Shown in pieces: positions 7,380-12,581 of a stretch of 12,581 nt of DNA (position 1 is its first letter; every line of letters starts with the position of its first letter). The stretch comes from a bacterium UBA1790 (GTDB taxonomy: Bacteria; Bacteroidota; Bacteroidia; Bacteroidales; Muribaculaceae). The position numbers and the translations under genes were made by a program. A model generated the notes under the pieces. The model did no database searches and was not told the origin of the DNA. It worked only from the letters and a program-made list of their open reading frames with translations. The stretch is taken from positions 1 to 12,581 of the forward strand of contig DCGA01000089.1 in NCBI GenBank assembly GCA_002314465.1. The letters run 5' to 3'.

Positions 7380-8711
7380 ATGAAACATATTATATATATA
7401 TTGGTTGCAGGAGCGCTTTTGTCGAGTTGCTCTCTCTATAAGAACTACACGCCCGAGGCTACCATTCCCGATGACCTCTATGGCAATATGGCTACGGGCG
7501 ACTCGCTTTCTATGGGTATGCTTCCCTGGAATGAGTTTTACACCGATGCCAATTTGCAGGCTCTCATTCAGCACGCCCTTGACAACAACAATAATGTTGC
7601 TGTTGCTGAGCTCAATATCACTAAGGCAAAGGAGGCGCTTAGGGCGGCCCGTCTGGCATATCTGCCTTCGGTTTCCCTGTCTCCCTCTATTGAGTTCTGT
7701 TCGGCTGGCAAGAACACATCTCACAGCTACGCTACAGCGTTAAATGTGCAGAGGCAGATTCCTTCTATCGGGACAATTGCCAATCGTCGCAAACAGGCTC
7801 AGGTAATGGAAGAGCAAGCTGCCGACCAGAGCCAGGCGGTGAAGACTGCCCTTGTGGGTAATATTGCTGCTGAGTATTACAACCTGCTTATGCTTGACCG
7901 TCAGCTGGAAGTTTACAATCAGACTATTGACCTGTGGAACGAAGCGCTCGTTTCAATGAGGGCGTTATTTGAATCGGGTAAGTTCTATAGTCCTGCTATC
8001 AACAGCCTTGAGGCTTCGATTGAGGAACTCAAGATCAATGTTATCGACATCCAGCATTCTATTTATACTACCGAGTCGGCTATCTGCATGCTCACTGGCG
8101 ATGCTACCCACACTATCAAGCGTGGCACATTTGAGGATTTCAGCATGCCTCGCATTGTTGAAACCGGTGTTCCTGCTCTTATGCTCAAGAATCGTCCCGA
8201 TGTGCGTGCTGCCGAGCGTAACCTTGCAATTGCTTACTACGCAACACAGCAGGCTCGTGCGGCATTCTATCCCGGCGCAAACCTTAGTGCAAATCTGGGA
8301 TGGGCTTTCAATCCCACTAAGTTTGTCTCCGACTTGGTAGGTAGCCTCTCTGCCCCCATATTCTCGGCAGGAAAGTTGCAGGCCAACTATAACATCACCG
8401 AGGCCGAGCAAGAACAGGCTCGCCGTATGTTTGCAGAGACTCTGCTTCAGGCTGGTAACCAGGTTGTGGATGCAATGTATTCATGCCAGTCGGTTGATAA
8501 GAAGGCCGACCATATCAAGCGCCGCATCGAACTTAATGCCGATGCACTTGCAAGCACCAAGGAACTTATGAATACCGGTAGGGTTAACTACCTTGAGGTG
8601 CTCAAGGCTCAAGAGGCTCTGCTCTCTGCTCAGATGCTCGAGGTTCAGAATCGCACTAATGGCATCACTTCGATGATTTCGCTTTATACCGCTCTGGGTG
8701 GCGGATTCTAA
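7380..8711 (+). CDS. Outer-membrane efflux factor (TolC/OprM/NodT-type lipoprotein)
   Basis: A 443-residue lipoprotein with a signal peptide ending LLSSC, the lipidated cysteine at residue 17. It shows the internally repeated TolC architecture. A first helical and beta-strand repeat lies around 58-105 (LNITKAKEALRAARLAYLPS), and a second begins with the signature NRPDVRAAERNL (271-282) and continues YATQQARAAFYPGANLSANLG. A long helical C-terminal part contains NTGRVNYLEVLKAQEALLSAQ, a typical OprM/NodT motif. As a trimer it should form the outer-membrane exit duct for the upstream adaptor and pump. The gene starts 20 bp after the pump gene and is the last of the operon, with a strong hairpin 22 bp after its stop. 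The start fits the lipoprotein signal exactly. Confidence 0.95.
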   Translation: MKHIIYILVAGALLSSCSLYKNYTPEATIPDDLYGNMATGDSLSMGMLPWNEFYTDANLQALIQHALDNNNNVAVAELNITKAKEALRAARLAYLPSVSLSPSIEFCSAGKNTSHSYATALNVQRQIPSIGTIANRRKQAQVMEEQAADQSQAVKTALVGNIAAEYYNLLMLDRQLEVYNQTIDLWNEALVSMRALFESGKFYSPAINSLEASIEELKINVIDIQHSIYTTESAICMLTGDATHTIKRGTFEDFSMPRIVETGVPALMLKNRPDVRAAERNLAIAYYATQQARAAFYPGANLSANLGWAFNPTKFVSDLVGSLSAPIFSAGKLQANYNITEAEQEQARRMFAETLLQAGNQVVDAMYSCQSVDKKADHIKRRIELNADALASTKELMNTGRVNYLEVLKAQEALLSAQMLEVQNRTNGITSMISLYTALGGGF

Positions 8712-8732
8712 AGCAGTATTTGTCACATAATG

Positions 8733-8767
8733 ACAAGGGGCTGTATCATTGCGATACAGCCCCTTGT
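8733..8767. terminator. Bidirectional terminator hairpin between convergent genes
   Basis: ACAAGGGGCTGTATC (8733-8747) and GATACAGCCCCTTGT (8753-8767) form a perfect 15-bp stem with a 5-nt loop (ATTGC). It lies between the efflux operon, ending at 8711, and the convergent VanZ-like gene, ending at 8780, so it can serve both strands. The plus strand is followed by a moderately T-rich stretch (GTTATCTTTGTCTT) but no uninterrupted T-run. Confidence 0.85.
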
Positions 8768-8779
8768 GTTATCTTTGTC

Positions 8780-9229
8780 TTAATGTCTGTGTCGGTGATG
8801 GTGGTGCCGGTGTCTGCTGCCAAGGAAACGGCGGAATCGCTTCATGAGCCAAAGGCGCTGAACTCCGAATCCAGTAGCTGCACCGGCGGCATTGGCAACG
8901 ATATCATAGTACTCAAAACTGCGCTCTTCGGTAAAACCGAGTTGCATCGATTCCATTACCAGTCCCAGTAGCATTGCAAGGACCATAAGCAGCAACTCCT
9001 TGTTGAGCACGGTGTGGTGAGGGAACTTGTGCTTGGCATAGTCATAGGTAAACACCAGGGTGATAATAAAGTACAGCAAGAAGTGCACGACTTTATCGGC
9101 TCCTTCAAATGTGGGGATTGAGGAGGGCACGGGGTGACTTGCCAGCGACAAGTAGGCATCAAGTGCTACAATTAGGACCGATGGTATTCCCGCAGGGATT
9201 GTGTGTATCAGTTTCTTGATTTTATTCAT
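8780..9229 (-). CDS. VanZ-like membrane protein with His/Arg-rich C-terminal tail
   Basis: A 149-residue inner-membrane protein with about four hydrophobic segments (near 14-30, 47-62, 78-95 and 108-128). The spaced polar residues typical of the VanZ-like family are present: Asp45 and His49 (ADKVVHFLLYF), Glu93 and Gln96 (GLVMESMQLGF), then Arg103, Asp109 and Asn113 (ERSFEYYDIVANAAGAATGF). VanZ-like proteins have no settled biochemical role; the namesake gives low-level teicoplanin resistance in enterococci. The unusual part is the end: after a basic region (LMKRFRRFLGS) the protein finishes RHRHHHHRHRH, seven His in the last eleven residues. This could bind metal ions or acidic lipids, or may be repeat-driven drift. 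The gene is convergent with the efflux operon and divergent from the gene at 9363. Confidence 0.85.
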   Translation of the reverse strand: MNKIKKLIHTIPAGIPSVLIVALDAYLSLASHPVPSSIPTFEGADKVVHFLLYFIITLVFTYDYAKHKFPHHTVLNKELLLMVLAMLLGLVMESMQLGFTEERSFEYYDIVANAAGAATGFGVQRLWLMKRFRRFLGSRHRHHHHRHRH

Positions 9230-9254
9230 TTGTGTTTTGTCGTTTTTCCTAGTG

Positions 9255-9285
9255 CAAATTTATATTTTTAGTGAATGCAAAATTA
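9255..9285 (-). promoter_or_regulatory. Two candidate -7 elements for the VanZ-like gene
   Basis: On the minus strand TAAATTTG (plus-strand 9255-9262) and TAATTTTG (plus-strand 9278-9285) both match TAnnTTTG. They would give leaders of roughly 20 and 40 nt. Neither has a TTTG 19-21 bp upstream, so which one is used, if either, is not settled. Confidence 0.35.
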
Positions 9286-9347
9286 GTGTTTTTTTTACTT
9301 TAGAAAAATATCAATGATAAAATGTCACTTATTCGGGTAAAATTTTG

Positions 9348-9355
9348 TATTTTTG
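9348..9355 (+). promoter_or_regulatory. Candidate -7 element very close to the start of the small membrane protein
   Basis: TATTTTTG matches TAnnTTTG and ends only 7 bp before the ATG at 9363. With a start site about 7 bp downstream, the mRNA would begin almost at the start codon (leaderless or nearly so). A further in-frame ATG at 9390 would have a leader of about 28 nt. No good -33 TTTG is seen. Confidence 0.35.
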
Positions 9356-9362
9356 CATTATT

Positions 9363-9698
9363 ATGGCAGAATGGAAGGCTTTTTTCTCTATGACTCGACA
9401 CGAGCGCGCGGGTGCCATCGTGGTGCTCGTGATGCTTGTTTTGGTTATAGGCCTGCATGTTTTTCTGTCTCATCGCAGTGTAGACGACACTGCTACCGAT
9501 ATAGCTGGTATTGAGGCCTTTGAGCGCCGCTGTGATTCCATCACGGCCGTAAAACAGGCTAAGGCCGGCAAGGACGGATTGGCTAAGGGTAAGGATGACG
9601 GCAACCGGGTGAAAGGGAAACCCCACAAATCTGATGCCACAGCTAAGCCCAATAAACCCGCTCAGGACAGTCCGTTGGCTCCAGTACCGGGATTTTGA
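9363..9698 (+). CDS. Small single-pass membrane protein, unknown function
   Basis: A 111-residue protein from the ATG at 9363. An in-frame TTG at 9345 is less likely because it lies at or upstream of the candidate -7 element; the ATG at 9390 is an alternative. A short N-terminal part (MAEWKAFFSMTRHERAGAI) leads into one membrane helix at about 19-37. A polar, Lys/Ala/Pro/Asp-rich tail of some 70 residues follows, likely disordered and periplasmic (KAGKDGLAKGKDDG, PNKPAQDSPLAPVPGF). The start resembles the WKxFFxxxRxERxG-plus-helix beginning of Bacteroidota ComEA-like helix-hairpin-helix proteins, but no such domain follows. It could be a shortened relative or only a look-alike. The NSS transporter begins 28 bp downstream, so the two are probably co-transcribed. 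No function can be assigned. Confidence 0.6.
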   Translation: MAEWKAFFSMTRHERAGAIVVLVMLVLVIGLHVFLSHRSVDDTATDIAGIEAFERRCDSITAVKQAKAGKDGLAKGKDDGNRVKGKPHKSDATAKPNKPAQDSPLAPVPGF

Positions 9699-9713
9699 TT
9701 TTTACATGTAACT

Positions 9714-9720
9714 AAAGGAG
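9714..9720 (+). promoter_or_regulatory. Strong Shine-Dalgarno for the NSS transporter
   Basis: AAAGGAG lies 6 nt before the ATG at 9727, a near-perfect anti-16S match at good spacing. It fixes the start of the transporter. Most other genes in this window have A-rich leaders without such a site, as usual in Bacteroidota. Confidence 0.7.
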
Positions 9721-9726
9721 ATTTAG

Positions 9727-11091
9727 ATGAGCGAAAGAGGACAATTCACAACTCGCATTGGCGCTATCGCGGCAACCGTTGGCTCGGCTGTAGGACTGGG
9801 CAATATATGGCGTTTCCCTTACGAGACCGGCCAGCACGGTGGGGCTGCGTTCATTGCAATATACTTGCTGTGTGTAATCATTATGGGCGTTCCCGTTATT
9901 GTTGCTGAGTTTATTGTGGGCCGCAAGACACACAAGAACGTGTGCGGCGCGCTTCGTGAACTTGCCCCGGGGAAGAAACTTCACTGGTTCTCGGGCATTT
10001 GCATTGCGGCATCCATTATGATTATCAGTTTCTATAGCGTTGTGTGTGGCTGGATTGTTGAGTATCTCACCAAGGCAATTAGCGGCGGCTTGAGTAGCGG
10101 TAGCACCGAGGACTATAGCACAATGTTTGGTGCATTTGTCACCAATCCCTATCGCAGCGTGCTGTGGACAGTACTTTTCTTGCTTGCTAATTATCTTGTG
10201 CTCAAGCGCGGTCTCAAGAAGGGTATTGAGCGTGTGGCTAATGTGATGATGCCCATGCTGTTCATCCTGCTCATTGTATTCTGTGTCAATTCGCTCATGC
10301 AACCGGGTGCTGGCGAGGGTATTAAATTCCTGTTCAGCCCCGATTTCAGCGCTATCACGCCTCGTGTGGCTATCGGTGCTATGGGACAGGCTTTCTTCTC
10401 GCTTAGCCTTGGGCTTTCTTGCCTGCTCACTTACTCGTCTTATTTCAAGGACAGCGATTCCCTCGTCAAGAATGCTACAACCGTTGCCATTCTTGATACT
10501 CTTGTCGCTGTGCTGGCCGGTATAATGATATTCCCCGTTGTGTTCTCTTACGGCATGACACCCGAACAGGGCCCCAAACTCATCTTTGAGGTATTGCCTG
10601 CGATTTTCCAGCAGATGCCCGGAGGCTATGTGTTGGCAGTGTTGTTCTTCTTCCTCTTGTTCATGGCGTCTATCACAAGCACCATCTCTATGAGTGAGAT
10701 TTCTATTGCCTACTTCAGCGAGGAACTCAAGATGAGCCGTAACCAGGCTTCAATGCTCAATACCGGCATCGCTATCGTTCTGGGTTCGCTGTGCGCGTTG
10801 TCGTTCGGCGTACTTAGCGGGTTCACAATCTTCGGCATGACGCTGTTCGACCTCTTCGATTACGTGTCAAGCAACTTGCTCTTGCCCTTTGGCGGAATCT
10901 TCTTCTCGGTATTTGTGGGATGGATTCTCGACCGCAGTGTAGTAGAAGATGAATTGTCAAATCATGGCAAACTCAAGGTGCGCGTTGTGAAGCCGCTCAT
11001 CTTCTGCCTGCGTTATGTTGCGCCTGTGTCTATTGTGATTGTCTTCCTCTATGGACTTGGCATTGTTGACAAGGTCTTGCAGCTGATGTGA
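9727..11091 (+). CDS. Sodium-dependent transporter of the NSS/SNF family (LeuT/MhsT type)
   Basis: A 454-residue inner-membrane transporter, a normal length for bacterial NSS proteins, with about 11 hydrophobic segments. The TM1 signature is clear (GSAVGLGNIWRFPYETGQHG, from residue 19), with Asn26 at the position of the LeuT sodium ligand Asn27 and the conserved Arg29 of the outer gate region. In TM8 the segment ASITST (314-319) matches the LeuT Na2 motif AGLTSS, retaining Ala314, Thr317 and Ser318. Sodium coupling is therefore expected to be intact. Family members import amino acids or related amines; the substrate here cannot be told. Its start is set by a strong Shine-Dalgarno. It follows the small membrane protein by 28 bp, and folP begins 64 bp after its stop with no clear terminator between. 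Confidence 0.94.
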   Translation: MSERGQFTTRIGAIAATVGSAVGLGNIWRFPYETGQHGGAAFIAIYLLCVIIMGVPVIVAEFIVGRKTHKNVCGALRELAPGKKLHWFSGICIAASIMIISFYSVVCGWIVEYLTKAISGGLSSGSTEDYSTMFGAFVTNPYRSVLWTVLFLLANYLVLKRGLKKGIERVANVMMPMLFILLIVFCVNSLMQPGAGEGIKFLFSPDFSAITPRVAIGAMGQAFFSLSLGLSCLLTYSSYFKDSDSLVKNATTVAILDTLVAVLAGIMIFPVVFSYGMTPEQGPKLIFEVLPAIFQQMPGGYVLAVLFFFLLFMASITSTISMSEISIAYFSEELKMSRNQASMLNTGIAIVLGSLCALSFGVLSGFTIFGMTLFDLFDYVSSNLLLPFGGIFFSVFVGWILDRSVVEDELSNHGKLKVRVVKPLIFCLRYVAPVSIVIVFLYGLGIVDKVLQLM

Positions 11092-11106
11092 TAAGTTTGT
11101 CCCCCA

Positions 11107-11114
11107 TATATTTG
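11107..11114 (+). promoter_or_regulatory. Candidate -7 element for folP
   Basis: TATATTTG matches TAnnTTTG and would start transcription near 11121, about 35 nt before the folP ATG. No TTTG lies at the expected -33 distance, so it is a weak call; read-through from the transporter gene is an alternative source of folP mRNA. Confidence 0.35.
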
Positions 11115-11155
11115 TGTGGATGCAAAAAAACATGTAAATTCGCATTTTTAAGTAT

Positions 11156-12025
11156 ATGATTAAGCGATTCTCTCCATTTTCTCTCATGCTGCGCGGTAGC
11201 AGGAAGGAGTTTGACCGTCCGTTGGTGATGGGCATTCTCAATGCTACTCCCGACTCGTTTTATGCCGGTTGCCGTGCATCCGACGACGAGGCGATAGCCG
11301 CTCGTGTAAGGGATATAATGGGGCAGGGTGGTGACATTATCGACATCGGTGCCTATTCTACTCGCCCCGGTGCCAGTGATGTGGATGCCGCCGAAGAACT
11401 CAACCGCTTGACCCGCGCTATGGCTGTGGTTAAGCGCGAAGCTCCCGACGCCATTACCTCGGTCGATACTTTCCGCGCCGGTGTGGCTCGCGCTGCGGTG
11501 GAGGAGTTGGGTGTTGACATTGTCAACGATGTGTCGGGCGGGCAACTCGACAAAGCCATGTTCTCTACCGTGGCATCATTGGGTGTGCCTTACATACTGA
11601 TGCACATGCGCGGTACGCCTGCCACGATGCAGCAATTTACCGAGTATGACGATGTCACGAGCGATGTTGTGGCATTCCTTGCCGAGCGCATTGCCGCTCT
11701 TCGCGACATGGGTGCCGGCGACATTATTGCCGATCCGGGATTCGGGTTCAGCAAGACGCTTGAACAAAACTATGAGATGCTTGCCGGCATCGAGCAGTTC
11801 CACACTCTGGGTGTGCCTTTGCTCGTGGGAGTGTCGCGCAAGTCTATGATATACCGACTGCTTGGCACAACTCCCGCCGAGGCATTGAACGGCACTACCG
11901 TGGTCAATGCTCTCGCACTCGCCGCTGGTGCCCACATCCTGCGCGTGCACGATGTGCGTGAGGCTGTGGAAACTCGCAAGATAGTGATGCAAGCCGGCAG
12001 TTGTCATGATTTAGCAAACAATTAA
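11156..12025 (+). CDS. folP: Dihydropteroate synthase
   Basis: A 289-residue enzyme joining p-aminobenzoate to 6-hydroxymethyl-7,8-dihydropterin diphosphate in cytoplasmic folate synthesis; it is the sulfonamide target. All family motifs are present in order: MGILNATPDSFY (near 23-34) for the diphosphate and Mg site, DIIDIGAYSTRPG (near 60-72), TSVDTFRAG (near 101-109), DIVNDVSGG (near 121-129), ILMHMRGTP (near 146-154), DPGFGFSKT (near 188-196), VGVSRKSM (near 223-230) with the pterin-binding Lys, and RVHDV near the C-terminus. The ATG at 11156 gives a normal length. cdaA starts 10 bp after its stop, so the two should be co-transcribed, an arrangement familiar in Bacteroidota. No sulfonamide-resistance insertion is apparent. 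Confidence 0.96.
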   Translation: MIKRFSPFSLMLRGSRKEFDRPLVMGILNATPDSFYAGCRASDDEAIAARVRDIMGQGGDIIDIGAYSTRPGASDVDAAEELNRLTRAMAVVKREAPDAITSVDTFRAGVARAAVEELGVDIVNDVSGGQLDKAMFSTVASLGVPYILMHMRGTPATMQQFTEYDDVTSDVVAFLAERIAALRDMGAGDIIADPGFGFSKTLEQNYEMLAGIEQFHTLGVPLLVGVSRKSMIYRLLGTTPAEALNGTTVVNALALAAGAHILRVHDVREAVETRKIVMQAGSCHDLANN

Positions 12026-12035
12026 CCTTAACAAT

Positions 12036-12581
12036 ATGGGTTCGATTTTTTCACTTTTCGGCATAAAAGACCTGATTGATATTTTGCTGGTAGCGACAAT
12101 GCTGTTCTACCTCTATCGCACGATGAAAGACTCGGGCACACTCAACATCTTCATTGGTGTGCTTGCGTTTGTTATTTCGTGGGTGGTGATGTACAAGATT
12201 CTTGATATGCGCCTAATCGGCACTATCATGGACAAATTCATCGACATAGGTCTGTTTATCATCGTGATTCTGTTCCAGGATCAGATTAAGCGTTTCCTTA
12301 CCGAACTTGGCTCGCACAAGGGATGGGGATTCATCGCCAAGGTTTTCCGCCATAAGGCTACCGGCGATGAGAAGAACCGATGGATTATGCCCATCGTGTA
12401 TGCTTGCATGAGTATGTCAAAGTCAAAGACAGGCGCATTAATTGTCGTTGAACGACAATTTCCTCTTGATGACTATGAGCGCACGGGTGACATGATTGAT
12501 GCCAACATCAACACTCGTCTCATCGAGAACATTTTCTTCAAGAACAGCCCTCTTCATGAAGAAAATGTTCTCGATGAGACG
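12036..12581 (+). CDS. cdaA: Diadenylate cyclase (c-di-AMP synthase), 3' end cut and disrupted
   Basis: The ATG at 12036 opens an uninterrupted frame of 182 codons to the right edge. The protein has three hydrophobic N-terminal segments (about 12-27, 36-54 and 66-80) followed by LFQDQIKRFLTELGS, matching the CdaA/YbbP membrane anchor and its LFQPEIRRALEQLG-type motif. The DAC domain then begins: SKSKTGALIVVERQFPLDDY (about 130-149), GDMIDANINTRLIENIFFKN, SPLH. CdaA makes the second messenger c-di-AMP from two ATP at the membrane. Known family members continue PLHDGAMII, the DGA being catalytic. Here the text turns to PLHEENVLDET because the last 25 bp are a reverse-complement copy of 12516-12540, so residues after about 174 are not trustworthy. 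Authentic sequence probably ends near 12559. It is preceded by folP with a 10-bp gap. Confidence 0.9.
   Translation, partial: MGSIFSLFGIKDLIDILLVATMLFYLYRTMKDSGTLNIFIGVLAFVISWVVMYKILDMRLIGTIMDKFIDIGLFIIVILFQDQIKRFLTELGSHKGWGFIAKVFRHKATGDEKNRWIMPIVYACMSMSKSKTGALIVVERQFPLDDYERTGDMIDANINTRLIENIFFKNSPLHEENVLDET
12516..12581. repeat. Perfect 25-bp inverted repeat ending the window (probable fold-back artefact)
   Basis: Bases 12516-12540 reappear exactly as their reverse complement at 12557-12581, the last base of the window, with a 16-nt spacer. The hexamer TCTTCA occurs at the end of the left arm (12535-12540) and again just before the right arm (12551-12556), giving a microhomology at which a strand could fold back. 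The right arm replaces the conserved DGA region of cdaA, so it is unlikely to be genuine gene sequence. Confidence 0.85.

Noticed and set aside
9712..10302. Minus-strand open frame of 196 codons opposite the NSS transporter
   Set aside because: It is antisense to the conserved TM1 region, with a low-information His/Asn-rich product and no supporting signals.
12541..12581. A naturally truncated or variant diadenylate cyclase
   Set aside because: The changed residues are exactly explained by a reverse-complement copy of the preceding bases, so a sequence artefact is simpler than a novel active site.
1..12581. Search by eye for tRNA or rRNA genes, CRISPR arrays, transposases and integration sites
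   Set aside because: No regularly spaced repeats, cloverleaf-like segments, transposase motifs or flanking terminal repeats were seen. The intergenic gaps are all under 200 bp and are accounted for by promoters, dyads or the terminator.

Overview
The window reads as chromosomal DNA of a member of the Bacteroidota, most likely order Bacteroidales. This rests on Bacteroidota-type promoter elements (TAnnTTTG, in one case with a TTTG about 20 bp upstream), A-rich leaders with almost no Shine-Dalgarno sequences, short lipoprotein signal peptides ending in TSC or SSC, a DUF4153-type membrane protein, and folP followed 10 bp later by a diadenylate cyclase gene. Placement in a gut family such as Muribaculaceae is only an impression from composition. 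The odd window length and a fold-back at the right edge suggest a complete draft or metagenomic contig.

Layout. (1) Minus strand, 1-2098: a DUF4153-like multi-pass membrane protein, then an XRE-family regulator that runs off the left edge. The regulator has its own promoter with a large imperfect palindrome lying on it. (2) Plus strand, 2298-8711: a small lipoprotein of unknown function preceded by a strong leader hairpin, then a complete tripartite RND efflux operon (lipoprotein adaptor, inner-membrane pump, outer-membrane factor), closed by a 15-bp-stem terminator. (3) Minus strand, 8780-9229: a VanZ-like membrane protein with a His/Arg-rich tail. (4) Plus strand, 9363-12581: a small single-pass membrane protein, a sodium-dependent NSS/LeuT-type transporter with an unusually good Shine-Dalgarno, folP (dihydropteroate synthase) and the start of cdaA (c-di-AMP synthase).

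The three efflux genes should form one pump spanning both membranes. folP and cdaA are probably co-transcribed although they act in different pathways. No local TetR- or AraC-type repressor accompanies the pump. The only DNA-binding protein in the window is the XRE regulator, and its promoter region shares sequence blocks with the efflux leader.

No clearly new defence or mobile system was found. The items most worth a second look are the palindrome on the regulator promoter and its partial echo before the efflux operon, the leader hairpin before the lipoprotein gene, the His-rich VanZ tail, and the perfect inverted repeat ending the window. That repeat breaks cdaA exactly where its catalytic DGA motif should be and is most probably an assembly or amplification artefact.
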